NCBI GenBank assembly: GCA_025361845.1
Contig: JANYJL010000292.1
Location: forward strand, 1 to 63,374
DNA length: 63,374 bases
DNA from: Rhizobacter sp.
GTDB taxonomy: Bacteria; Pseudomonadota; Gammaproteobacteria; Burkholderiales; Burkholderiaceae_C
Direction of reading: 5' to 3'
Position 1 is the first letter of the stretch. Each line of letters begins with the position of its first letter. The position numbers and the translations under genes are program-made. Positions 1 through 7,482 of the stretch are shown piece by piece. The notes below the pieces were generated by a model that was not told where the DNA came from, did no database searches, and saw only the letters and a program-made list of their open reading frames with translations.

Positions 1-232
1 GTTCCTCGAAGAACCACACGCTCATGAAGGCGCTGAAGTCGCTGTCGTCGCGGTTGTCGCGCAGGAACATCTCGGTCGCGGGCAGCGCGGCCCACTCGGT
101 GATGGCGTTCATCTTGATGGTCTGCGCCTGCTCGTTGCTCAGCTTGCTGGCGTCGAACTGGTCCCAAGGAATGTCCTTGTCCATGTTCCAACGCACCGCT
201 TCGAGCTGCTTGAAAAGTTCTGGATAGATCAT
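1..232 (-). CDS. Ferritin-like domain protein (5' part, runs off the left edge)
   Basis: The first 77 codons of a minus-strand gene are visible; the rest lies outside the window. The protein begins MIYPELFKQLEAVRWNMD. It continues with helices containing TEWAALPATEMFLRD and SVWFFEE, the Glu-rich pattern of ferritin/rubrerythrin-like four-helix proteins, where Glu and His ligate a di-iron centre. A plausible -10 (TAAAAT on the minus strand, in the 233-270 stretch) lies upstream, but I see no good -35. The gene is downstream of, and on the same strand as, the MerR/B12 regulator, so it may belong to the same stress response. The family call rests on pattern memory; the second metal-binding helix pair is not visible. 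Confidence 0.6.
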   Translation of the reverse strand, partial: MIYPELFKQLEAVRWNMDKDIPWDQFDASKLSNEQAQTIKMNAITEWAALPATEMFLRDNRDDSDFSAFMSVWFFEE

Positions 233-328
233 GGCAGTGGCCTCGGGTTGCTGGACAATTTTAGCCTTCAGGCCATGACCTTCGGTGGGCCACGCCGGCT
301 TCGGCTCTGCCGCGGTTTCAGCGCGGTT

Positions 329-1234
329 TCAACGCACCCGCCAGCGTGCGATGCGACCCGGCAGGTCGTTGAAACTCGAGACCGCCTGCACGCCGGCCAC
401 CGGGCGGCGGTGCAGCACCGGGGCCAGGCCACCGGCCCACACTTCCACCTCGCCGGGCAGCTTGGCCCGCAACTCAGCCAGCCCGGCCGTCACCGCATTC
501 GGGTTCATGCAACCAGTGAAGCTCAGGGCCACGATGTCGCTGTGGTGCGCCTGGGCGGCGAGCACCAGGTCCCACACCGGCGTCTGCACGCCGAGGGACA
601 GGCAGCGCGCCCCTTCGATCGCAAGCATCGCTTCGGCCATCAGCAAGCCCAGGCCGTGGGGTTCACCCGGCAGGGTGCTGAGCAGCACCCGCGGGCGGTC
701 CTGCAAGGCGGCATCAGGCAGGTTGGCGATGGCCTGGCGCAGCACCACCTGGACGGACTCGGTGTAGGCGTGCTCTTCGAATATTTCGATCTGCCCACGC
801 ATCCAGGTTTCGCCCACCAGCGTATTGAGGGGCGAGAGCACGTCGGAGACGAACCGGCCCAGGCCCAAACGCATCTGCGCCTGGGACAGCATGCGGCGCA
901 GGCCCACCACATCATGTTCACGCAAGACTGCCAGATAACCATGCAAATCGGGCGCCAGCGCCGGCGCGAGGCGCTGCGTGGCGGGCATGCTGTCGCTCAG
1001 GCGCTGCAACTCGGCGACCGACAAAGCGACCACACGCCCCGGCCGGTGCCCGCCGTCGAGCAGGCGCTTGACGATGCGCAGCTTCTCGACCTGATCGAGC
1101 GGGTAGGCCCGCTCGCCCACCGCATCACGCTCGGGCAAGGGGTAGCCGTAGCGGCGCTCCCAGACACGCAAGGTGTCCTTGCTCAGGCCGGTGTCGCGCT
1201 CGACCGCGGCGATCGACAGGGTGATGGGTTTCAT
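329..1234 (-). CDS. MerR-family regulator with CarH/LitR-type B12-binding photosensor domain
   Basis: A 301-residue DNA-binding regulator. Residues 4-72 form a MerR winged helix (LSIAAVERDTGLSKDTLRVWERRYG). Residues 90-175 are the helical-bundle cap and 180-290 a cobalamin-binding Rossmann fold. It has the W-x9-EH signature of adenosylcobalamin photoreceptors (Trp144, Glu154-His155) and an E-x-H-x-x-G motif (EPHGLG, His193, the lower cobalt ligand). Known relatives (CarH, LitR) repress target promoters in the dark as B12-bound tetramers and release DNA in light. Residue 145, after the Trp, is Met; Thermus CarH has a cobalt-capturing His there. I chose the start at 1234 because the upstream extension has no MerR similarity. 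The gene is divergent from the glutathione peroxidase and shares a promoter element with the lipid operon. B12 binding is inferred, not shown. Confidence 0.88.
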   Translation of the reverse strand: MKPITLSIAAVERDTGLSKDTLRVWERRYGYPLPERDAVGERAYPLDQVEKLRIVKRLLDGGHRPGRVVALSVAELQRLSDSMPATQRLAPALAPDLHGYLAVLREHDVVGLRRMLSQAQMRLGLGRFVSDVLSPLNTLVGETWMRGQIEIFEEHAYTESVQVVLRQAIANLPDAALQDRPRVLLSTLPGEPHGLGLLMAEAMLAIEGARCLSLGVQTPVWDLVLAAQAHHSDIVALSFTGCMNPNAVTAGLAELRAKLPGEVEVWAGGLAPVLHRRPVAGVQAVSSFNDLPGRIARWRVR

Positions 1235-1260
1235 GGCCCCGCGGGCTTTTGCAACCGCCG

Positions 1261-1289
1261 TTGATTCGACTTGCACATGTCTTTAATAT
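1261..1289 (+). promoter_or_regulatory. Sigma-70-like promoter for the glutathione peroxidase
   Basis: TTGATT (1261-1266), 17 nt spacer, TAATAT (1284-1289), 34 nt before the ATG at 1324. The spacer and -10 overlap regulatory copy A, so a protein bound there would block this promoter. On the opposite strand TTGGTC (complement 1308-1313), 16 nt, TAATAT could serve the regulator. Confidence 0.55.
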
Positions 1290-1300
1290 TAGATCAGTCC
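1269..1300 (-). promoter_or_regulatory. 32-nt element, copy A, upstream of the MerR regulator
   Basis: On the minus strand this reads GGACTGATCT then AATATTAAAG, ACATGTGCAA, GT. It matches the element at 1927-1958 at 19 of 32 positions with no gap: the block GACTGATC, an inner TAT and GA, and a closing CAAGT all keep their spacing. It ends 34 nt before the regulator start, in the direction of that gene. It could be an operator for the MerR protein itself (autoregulation) or an ECF-type -35/-10 pair (TGATC-N18-CAAGT). Confidence 0.5.
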
Positions 1301-1323
1301 AATCATTGACCAAGACAAAACCC

Positions 1324-1926
1324 ATGATCTCGATCAACAAGAACGCATTGTCCGGCGCCTTTTCACGCCTTGTGGTGGCCTGCGGCCTGGGCCTGGCGCT
1401 GAGTTCCGCGGCCGAGGCGGCACCGTGCAGCACGCTGCTGAACCGCTCGGTCCTCCGCCTCCAGGACGAAAAGCCCCAAGACCTGTGCCAGTACGCCGGC
1501 CAAGTGGTGGTGGTCGTCAACACGGCAAGCTTTTGCGGCTACACGCCGCAGTACAAGGCGCTGGAATCGCTCTACGAGCGCTACCGCAGCCGCGGCCTCG
1601 TGGTGCTGGGCTTCCCGTCGAACGATTTCTCGCAGGAGCCTGGCACGAACAAGGACGTGGCGGACTTTTGCGAAAACACCTTCGGCGTGAAGTTCCCGAT
1701 GTTCAGCAAGTCGCAGGTGTCCGCGTCGGCCGGCCCGGCCCTCAACCCGCTGTTCGCCGAACTGTCGCGACGCACCGGCGCGGCGCCGCAATGGAATTTC
1801 CACAAGTACCTGATCGCCCGCGACGGCAACGCCATCCTCAGCCGGGCGAGCGACGTCGACCCAGCCTCGCGCGGCTTCGTGCAGGACATTGAAAAACTTC
1901 TCGATGCACCCGCACTACCCAAATGA
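1324..1926 (+). CDS. Exported glutathione peroxidase family thiol peroxidase
   Basis: A 200-residue protein that reduces peroxides with a catalytic Cys. The family signature NTASFCGYTPQY carries the peroxidatic Cys. FPSNDFSQEPGTN and WNFHKYLI complete the usual catalytic tetrad regions (Gln, Trp, Asn). Residues 1-30 form a signal peptide (basic start, hydrophobic stretch, cleavage near SSAAEAA/PC), so it acts in the periplasm, which is less common for this usually cytosolic family. The start is the ATG at 1324, just after the regulatory region. The gene is divergent from the B12-type regulator. A peroxide-detoxifying enzyme fits a regulon for light-generated oxidants. It could reduce lipid hydroperoxides, given the lipid operon downstream, but substrate choice is inferred. 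Confidence 0.88.
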   Translation: MISINKNALSGAFSRLVVACGLGLALSSAAEAAPCSTLLNRSVLRLQDEKPQDLCQYAGQVVVVVNTASFCGYTPQYKALESLYERYRSRGLVVLGFPSNDFSQEPGTNKDVADFCENTFGVKFPMFSKSQVSASAGPALNPLFAELSRRTGAAPQWNFHKYLIARDGNAILSRASDVDPASRGFVQDIEKLLDAPALPK

Positions 1927-1958
1927 AGACTGATCGGTTATATTTGATACTCACAAGT
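1927..1958 (+). promoter_or_regulatory. 32-nt element, copy B, upstream of the lipid-modification operon
   Basis: It starts immediately after the glutathione peroxidase stop and reads AGACTGATCG, GTTATATTTG, ATACTCACAA, GT. TGATC is at 1931-1935 and CAAGT at 1954-1958, with the same 18-nt spacing as copy A. It points toward the operon starting at 2255, leaving a leader of nearly 300 nt. This is the best candidate for the site through which the operon is co-regulated with the MerR gene. Confidence 0.5.
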
Positions 1959-2254
1959 TCATTTTGCGACCGACCCACTTTTCCCATGGCCTCCCGCACT
2001 GCCACCGCCCCGCTCACGAAGAGTTGCAAGTTGACGGAACTCGGCGTGCGCGGGCGCCTCCAAAACGGGCGGGTCAGAGTCTTTGCAGTACGAGGCCACG
2101 ACACCCGCAAGTTTTTGTTGCGAAGCCGCCCGGCACGCCGGGTTGAAATCTCCGAGCGACTTTCCTCCTCCCTCCTCCCTCCCTCCTTCGCTCGGAGGCG
2201 CTTCGTGACGCTCTTCTTCGCACCCGGCGCACAGCGCCCGGGCGCCTGAGCCTC
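1959..2254 (+). other. Long structured leader with no convincing gene
   Basis: A stretch without a recognisable gene between the glutathione peroxidase and the lipid operon. It holds a short GC hairpin (CCCGG-CACG-CCGGG, about 2130-2143) and a larger hairpin with a pyrimidine-only loop at 2150-2197. A + strand frame open across it (108 codons) looks like low-complexity Arg/Ser/Pro sequence with no domain, so I do not call it. Confidence 0.5.
2150..2197 (+). other. Hairpin with 10-bp stem and pyrimidine-rich loop in the operon leader
   Basis: Left arm CTCCGAGCGA (2150-2159) pairs perfectly with TCGCTCGGAG (2188-2197). The 28-nt loop (2160-2187) contains only C and T, mostly CCT/CTCC repeats. 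The complementary strand of the loop is G-rich with several GGG runs and could form a G-quadruplex. It sits 57 nt before the operon start codon. Confidence 0.6.
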
Positions 2255-3565
2255 ATGCGCCGCGTGGCCGTGGTCGGCTCGGGCATCGCCGGCCTGGCGG
2301 TGGCCCATGGCCTCGCGAGCGAAGCTGCTGTCACGCTGTTCGAAGCGGGCGATTATTTCGGCGGCCATACCCACACGGTCGACGTCACGCTCGACGGCGT
2401 GATGCACGGCGTGGACACCGGCTTCCTGGTGCTCAACGAACGCACCTACCCGAACCTGCTGCGCCTCTTCGCCGAACTCGGGGTCGAGACGGCTGCGTCT
2501 GACATGTCCTTCTCGGTCCAGGTGCCCGACCGCGGTCTGGAGTGGAGCGGCTCGGACCTGAACACCGTGTTCGCGCAGCGTCGCAACCTGCTGCGCCCGC
2601 GCTTCTGGCGCATGTTGTCGGAAGTGCTGCGCTTCAACCGCGTGGCCACCGCCTTGGCGGTCGGCGGCGATGAAGTTCAACTCGATCAGCCGATCGGCGA
2701 TTTCCTCGCCGAGCAGCGCTTCTCGACCGAGTTCCGCGATTGGTATTTCCTGCCGATGATCGGCTGCATCTGGTCCTGTCCGACCGACCAGATGCTGCGC
2801 TTTCCGATCGCCACGATGATTCGTTTCTGCCACAACCACGGCCTGATCCAGGTGGCGAACCGGCCGCAGTGGTACACGGTGCGCGGCGGGGCGCGTACCT
2901 ACGTCGAGAAGATGCTGCGCCGCATTCCCGACGCACGACTGAACACCCCTGTGCGCAGCGTGCGGCGCGTGCCGCCGGGCCGTGGCAGCGCCGGTGTGTT
3001 CATTACCACCGACCACGGCACCGAACGTTTCGACGACGTGGTGCTGGCATGCCACAGCGACCAATCACTCGCCATGTTGAGCGACGCCAGCGAGGCCGAG
3101 CGCGAGGTGCTCGGCGCGGTGCGCTACCACCGTAACCGCGCCGTGCTGCACACCGACACCTCGGTGCTGCCGAAGCGCCGGCTGGCATGGGCAGCCTGGA
3201 ACTACGAGCGTGCCAGCAACGAAGCGCGCGAGCACGCCGGTGTGTGCCTGCACTACCTCATCAATCGCCTGCAACCGCTGCCGTTCAAGACGCCGGTGTT
3301 GGTGTCGCTGAACCCGCTGACCGAGCCGGATGAACGTTGCGTGCATGGCGAGTTCGACTACGCGCACCCGGTGTTCGACGCGGCCGCCATCGCCGCGCAG
3401 CAACGCCTGCCGCAACTGCAAGGCCAGGCGCGCACCTGGTTCTGCGGCGCCTGGACACGCTACGGTTTTCACGAAGACGGTTTGATGTCCGGCCTGGCGG
3501 TGTGCGCCGGCCTGCGCGAAAACTGGGCGCGCACCGACGCCGCTGCAACGCAGGAGGCCGCGTGA
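2255..3565 (+). CDS. FAD-dependent oxidoreductase (amine-oxidase fold)
   Basis: A 436-residue flavoprotein, first gene of the lipid operon. The N-terminal dinucleotide motif VVGSGIAGLAVAHGL (residues 5-19) and the following FEAGDYFGGHTHTV are typical of the NAD(P)/FAD oxidoreductases that accompany CFA-type synthases and DUF1365 proteins. Related clusters are under light or singlet-oxygen control (RpoE-ChrR in Rhodobacter, LitR in Pseudomonas) and are linked to unusual fatty acids. The likely role is oxidation or desaturation of a membrane acyl chain, in concert with the methyltransferase two genes down. The ATG at 2255 has a weak ribosome site. The stop overlaps the next start (GTGA at 3562-3565), so translation is probably coupled. 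The substrate is inferred. Confidence 0.85.
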   Translation: MRRVAVVGSGIAGLAVAHGLASEAAVTLFEAGDYFGGHTHTVDVTLDGVMHGVDTGFLVLNERTYPNLLRLFAELGVETAASDMSFSVQVPDRGLEWSGSDLNTVFAQRRNLLRPRFWRMLSEVLRFNRVATALAVGGDEVQLDQPIGDFLAEQRFSTEFRDWYFLPMIGCIWSCPTDQMLRFPIATMIRFCHNHGLIQVANRPQWYTVRGGARTYVEKMLRRIPDARLNTPVRSVRRVPPGRGSAGVFITTDHGTERFDDVVLACHSDQSLAMLSDASEAEREVLGAVRYHRNRAVLHTDTSVLPKRRLAWAAWNYERASNEAREHAGVCLHYLINRLQPLPFKTPVLVSLNPLTEPDERCVHGEFDYAHPVFDAAAIAAQQRLPQLQGQARTWFCGAWTRYGFHEDGLMSGLAVCAGLRENWARTDAAATQEAA

Positions 3566-4365
3566 ATTCGGCCACCGCATTCGCACCCAGCCCGGCCTTG
3601 ATCGGCACCGGCCAGGTCCGCCACACGCGGCTGCGCCCGGCGCTGAACCGCTTCACCTACCCGACCTATTTCCTGATGCTGCCGATGCGCAGCCTGCGCG
3701 AAAAGCCGAGCGCCGCGTTGCCGCGCAACCGCTTCGGCCTCATCAGCTTCTACGACGCCGACCACGGCGACGGCCGCGCCGACAGCCTGGCCTGGCTGGA
3801 TGACTTGCTGGCGCGCGAAGGCATCACCGACGCAGCGGGCGAAGTCTGGCTGCACTGCTACCCCCGCGTGCTGGGCCACACCTTCAAGCCGGTGAGCTTC
3901 TGGTACTGCCACCGCGCGGACGCGACACTCGCTGCTGTCGTCGTCGAAGTCAACAACACCTTCGGCGAGCGCCACTGTTACCTGCTCGCCGAACCGGGCC
4001 TCGCCTTCGGCCGCGAATTGCGCGCGAGCAAGGTGTTCCATGTGTCGCCCTTCTGCGACGTGGCGGGCAGCTACCGCTTCCGCTTCATGCGCAGCGCGCC
4101 ACAGCCGAGCGGTGCACACCTCGATGCAGGCCGCACCGTCGCCCGCATCGACCACCACGACGCGCAAGGCGTGCTGATCCAGACCAGCGTGTCTGGCGTG
4201 CTGCGCCCGCTCACACCGGCAAGCATGCGCGCCGCCTTCTTCGGCATGCCGCTGATGACGCTCGGCGTCATCGGTCGCATCCACTGGCAGGCGATGAAGC
4301 TGTGGACGAAGCACGTGCCCTTCTTCCGCAAGCCGCGCGCCCCCGCCACCTTCGTGACCCGCTGA
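3562..4365 (+). CDS. DUF1365 family protein
   Basis: A 267-residue protein starting at GTG 3562, with a strong ribosome site (AGGAGG, 3551-3556) and overlapping the previous stop. DUF1365 features include the early RHTRLRPALNRFTYP, VLGHTFKPVSFWYC, VVVEVNNTFGERHCY, and the KVFHVSPFCDVAGSYRF segment. The biochemical activity of the family is unknown to me. It is consistently found between an FAD oxidoreductase and a CFA-like synthase, which suggests a part in modifying membrane lipids. No signal peptide; probably cytosolic or peripheral to the membrane. Confidence 0.9.
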   Translation: MNSATAFAPSPALIGTGQVRHTRLRPALNRFTYPTYFLMLPMRSLREKPSAALPRNRFGLISFYDADHGDGRADSLAWLDDLLAREGITDAAGEVWLHCYPRVLGHTFKPVSFWYCHRADATLAAVVVEVNNTFGERHCYLLAEPGLAFGRELRASKVFHVSPFCDVAGSYRFRFMRSAPQPSGAHLDAGRTVARIDHHDAQGVLIQTSVSGVLRPLTPASMRAAFFGMPLMTLGVIGRIHWQAMKLWTKHVPFFRKPRAPATFVTR

Positions 4366-4390
4366 CCTCACCCTCCAACTCGTGCCCGCC

Positions 4391-5611
4391 ATGAACTCCC
4401 GCAGCACCCTCGCCCCGTTGGCCCTGCCCGAATCGGCCCCCGCCGCCGCACGCGCCGTGTTCCACATGCTGCGCAAGCTGCGGCACGGCACGCTCGACGT
4501 GCAACTGCCGGACGGCTCATCCGCCCACTTCGGCACCCTGACCGCGGGCGAGCCGCGCGCGGCCATCCGGCTGCGCAACTGGAATGCCTGCACGGCCGCG
4601 CTGAAGTCGGGCGACATCGGCTTTGCCGAGAGCTACATCGCCGGCGAATGGAGCACGCCCGACCTGACCGCCCTGCTGACCCTCTTCACCGCCAACCGCG
4701 ACGAAATCGAGTCGGTCGTCTACGGCACCTGGTGGGGCTCGCTGCTGTTCCGCGCCAGGCATTTGTTCAACCGCAACTCGCGCCAGGGCAGCAAGAAGAA
4801 CATCCACGCCCACTACGACCTGGGCAACGAGTTCTACCGACTCTGGCTCGACCCGACGATGAACTACAGCAGCGCCTGGTTCGAAGGCGATCGCCGTGGT
4901 GATCTGGTCGCCGCGCAATGGGCCAAGGTGCGACGCGCGCTCAGCGAATGCGGCGTGAAGCCGGGCGACCGCGTGCTCGAAATCGGTTGCGGCTGGGGCG
5001 CGCTGGCCGAGTGCGCGGCACGCGATTTCGGCGCCACGGTGAGCGGCGTGACGCTCTCGACCGAACAGCTCGCCTGGGCGCAGAAACGCCTGGTCGATGC
5101 TGGCCTGCCCGGCGACTTGCGCTACCAGGACTACCGCGACATCGCCGACGGCCCGTTCGACGCCATCGCCTCGATCGAGATGTTCGAAGCGGTCGGGCGC
5201 GAGTACTGGCCGAGCTTCTTCGAGACGCTCAAGGCCCAGCTCAAACCGGGTGGCAAGGCCTGCATCCAGAGCATCACGATCCGCGACGACCTGTTCGAGC
5301 GCTACGTGAAGTCGACCGATTTCATCCAGCAGTACATCTTCCCCGGCGGCCTGCTGCCGAGCCCGAGCGCCTTCCGCGCGGCCGCGGCGAAAGCCGGCCT
5401 GGAAGTGATCAACGAACTCGAATTCGGCCTCGACTATGCCGAGACGCTGCGCCGCTGGCGCCTGGCCTTCCAGGGGCAGGACGGGCCGGTTCGCAAGCTC
5501 GGTTTCGACAGCCGCTTCATGCGCATCTGGGAGTTCTACCTCGCCTATTGCGAGGCCGCCTTCGCCACCGGCAACACCAGCGTCATGCAGTTCACGCTGC
5601 GGCGTGCCTGA
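4391..5611 (+). CDS. cfa: Cyclopropane-fatty-acyl-phospholipid synthase family methyltransferase
   Basis: A 406-residue SAM-dependent enzyme that adds a methylene or methyl group to the double bond of phospholipid acyl chains at the membrane. It has NIHAHYDLGNEFYRLWLD, the SAM loop VLEIGCGWGALAE, the acidic motif SIEMFEAVG, and QQYIFPGGLLPS. E. coli Cfa has MFEHVG at the acidic motif; here the His is Ala, a variant I associate with the second CFA-like subgroup in these clusters. It may therefore make something other than a plain cyclopropane, for example a methylated precursor of a furan fatty acid (inference). A GTG at 4382 would add three residues; neither start has a good ribosome site. 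Confidence 0.88.
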   Translation: MNSRSTLAPLALPESAPAAARAVFHMLRKLRHGTLDVQLPDGSSAHFGTLTAGEPRAAIRLRNWNACTAALKSGDIGFAESYIAGEWSTPDLTALLTLFTANRDEIESVVYGTWWGSLLFRARHLFNRNSRQGSKKNIHAHYDLGNEFYRLWLDPTMNYSSAWFEGDRRGDLVAAQWAKVRRALSECGVKPGDRVLEIGCGWGALAECAARDFGATVSGVTLSTEQLAWAQKRLVDAGLPGDLRYQDYRDIADGPFDAIASIEMFEAVGREYWPSFFETLKAQLKPGGKACIQSITIRDDLFERYVKSTDFIQQYIFPGGLLPSPSAFRAAAAKAGLEVINELEFGLDYAETLRRWRLAFQGQDGPVRKLGFDSRFMRIWEFYLAYCEAAFATGNTSVMQFTLRRA

Positions 5612-5638
5612 GCTGTGGTTCAACACCTCGATGTCGGT

Positions 5639-6196
5639 GTGACGCGCCGCGCCTTGCTGCTGGCGTTGGCTGGCGTTCCCGCCGTGCTGTGGGCGCAAAG
5701 CGCCGCGCCCGCGGAAGTCGCGGCCGAGTTGCCCGCAGCCAAGCTGCTCGGCAGTGGCCGCCTCACCTTCCTCGGCTTGCAGATCTACGACGCGCGCCTG
5801 TGGGTCGGTGAGGGTTTCAAAGCCGAGGCTTACGAACAAGCACCGCTCGCCATCGAACTGGAATACGGCCGCACGCTCTACGGCAAGCTGATCGCCGAGC
5901 GCAGCCTCGACGAGATGAAGCGCAGCGGTGGCGTGAGCGAGGAGCAAGCCGAACGCTGGCTCGCGACGATGAAGCAGACCTTCCCCGATGTGGTGAAGGG
6001 CGACCGCATCACCGGCGTGTTCCGGCCGGGGGTGTCGGCGCGCTTCTTCCTGAACGGCAAGCCGATCGGCGAAGTGAACGACGCCGAGTTCGCCCGGCGC
6101 TTCTTCGGCATCTGGCTGTCGCCAAAGACTTCGGAGCCGAAGTTGCGCCTGGCCTTGCTCGGGCCGGCCGGCGCTGCGCCGCGGGTGGGCTCATGA
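5639..6196 (+). CDS. Exported chalcone isomerase-like domain protein
   Basis: About 185 residues from the GTG at 5639 (an earlier in-frame GTG at 5615 adds eight). Residues 1-22 (TRRALLLALAGVPAVLWAQS) form a signal peptide. The mature part has the chalcone-isomerase-like fold pattern: LLGSGRLTFLGLQIYDARLWV, IELEYGRTLYG, and a closing FFGIWLSPKTSEPKLR. Bacterial members of this family are not flavonoid enzymes, and many are thought to bind fatty acids or other small hydrophobic molecules. Its place right after the CFA-type enzyme fits a periplasmic lipid-binding role. The stop overlaps the next ATG (6193-6196). Confidence 0.8.
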   Translation: MTRRALLLALAGVPAVLWAQSAAPAEVAAELPAAKLLGSGRLTFLGLQIYDARLWVGEGFKAEAYEQAPLAIELEYGRTLYGKLIAERSLDEMKRSGGVSEEQAERWLATMKQTFPDVVKGDRITGVFRPGVSARFFLNGKPIGEVNDAEFARRFFGIWLSPKTSEPKLRLALLGPAGAAPRVGS

Positions 6197-7482
6197 GCGC
6201 CCTCGCGGCGCCCGCCGCGCCGCGCGCCTGGGGTGGCGGCTGGCGCGATGGCCTCTCCTACGGCGGCCTCGGTCTGCCGCTCGCCTTCGTCGCGCTGCCG
6301 CTCTACGTGGTGCTGCCGAACCACTACGCGAGTGTGTTCGGCGTGCCGCTCGCCCTGCTCGGCGCCGTGCTGCTGGCCGCACGCCTGTTCGACGCGGTGG
6401 CCGACCCGTTGATCGGCCGCTGGGCCGATGCGCTGTTCGCACGTTCGGCGCAGCAAGCCTGGCGGGTGGCGGCGTTCGCGGCCGTCGTGCTCGCGCTCGG
6501 CTTTCGCGCACTGTTCTTTCCGCCGGTGGAAGGCACGGCGCCGCTGCTCGCCTGGTGCGCGGCATTGCTGGCCGTCACCTATGTGAGCTACAGCATCGTC
6601 AGCGTCATTCATCAGGCCTGGGGCGCACGCCTGGGTGGCGATGAAGCCCAGCGTGCACGCATCGTCGCCTGGCGCGAAAGCCTCGCGCTCATCGGCGTGC
6701 TGGTGGCCAGCGTGTTGCCTTCGCTGGCGGGTTTGTCAGCGACGACCGTGGTGTTCGCTGCCTTGCTGCTGCTCGGCATCAGCCTGCTGGTGCGCGCGCC
6801 ACAACCGGCCAGCTCCGACGCAGCAGCGCCCGCCGTCTCGCTCACCTTGCCCTTCGCGACCACACAATTCCGCCAGCTGCTCGCGATCTACCTCGTCAAC
6901 GGCATCGCGAGTGCGGTGCCGGCCACCCTGGTGCTGTTCTTCATCCGCGACCGCTTGCAGGCGCCGAGCTTCGAGCCGCTGTTCCTGGCGAGCTACTTCG
7001 CCGCGGGCGCGCTCTCGATCCCGCTGTGGGTGCGCGGTGTAGCACGCTTCGGTCTGGCGCGCTGCTGGCTCGCCGGCATGGGCCTGGCGATCGCGGTGTT
7101 CATGTGGGCGGCCGGGCTCGGCGCCGGCGACGTGGTGGCCTACACCGCCGTGTGCGTACTCAGCGGCGCGGCGCTCGGCGCCGACCTCACGCTGCCCGGT
7201 GCGCTGCTGGCGGGCGTGATCCAACGTGCCGGCCATGGCGGCCGCAGTGAAGGCGCGTACTTCGGCTGGTGGAACTTCGCAACCAAGCTCAACCTGGCAC
7301 TCGCCGCCGGCGTGGCGCTGCCGCTCTTGCAGGCCTTCGGCTACGCGCCCGGCAGCCGCGACGCGAAGGCACTCACCGCCCTGACGCTCGCCTACTGCGC
7401 GCTGCCCTGTGTGCTCAAGCTCGGCGCCGCGGCCCTGCTCTACACCCTCTGGATCCGTCCCGCGAAAGGCAACACCCGATGA
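6193..7482 (+). CDS. MFS transporter, GPH/MelB-like
   Basis: A 429-residue inner-membrane protein with about 12 hydrophobic segments. The loop motif AARLFDAVADPLIGRWAD (residues 59-76) is the MelB/GPH cation-symporter version of the MFS signature, and GAYFGWWNFATKLNLALA marks the C-terminal half. The same kind of transporter is found in light- or singlet-oxygen-responsive lipid clusters of other proteobacteria. The cargo is unknown; a lipid precursor or modified lipid rather than a sugar is possible from context. Start and stop overlap both neighbours by ATGA, so it is firmly within the operon. Confidence 0.85.
   Translation: MSALAAPAAPRAWGGGWRDGLSYGGLGLPLAFVALPLYVVLPNHYASVFGVPLALLGAVLLAARLFDAVADPLIGRWADALFARSAQQAWRVAAFAAVVLALGFRALFFPPVEGTAPLLAWCAALLAVTYVSYSIVSVIHQAWGARLGGDEAQRARIVAWRESLALIGVLVASVLPSLAGLSATTVVFAALLLLGISLLVRAPQPASSDAAAPAVSLTLPFATTQFRQLLAIYLVNGIASAVPATLVLFFIRDRLQAPSFEPLFLASYFAAGALSIPLWVRGVARFGLARCWLAGMGLAIAVFMWAAGLGAGDVVAYTAVCVLSGAALGADLTLPGALLAGVIQRAGHGGRSEGAYFGWWNFATKLNLALAAGVALPLLQAFGYAPGSRDAKALTALTLAYCALPCVLKLGAAALLYTLWIRPAKGNTR

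Noticed and set aside
1923-2249. Open frame of 108 codons in the lipid-operon leader
   Set aside because: Low-complexity Arg/Ser/Pro translation, no ribosome site, starts inside the glutathione peroxidase end and crosses a perfect hairpin; better explained as leader.
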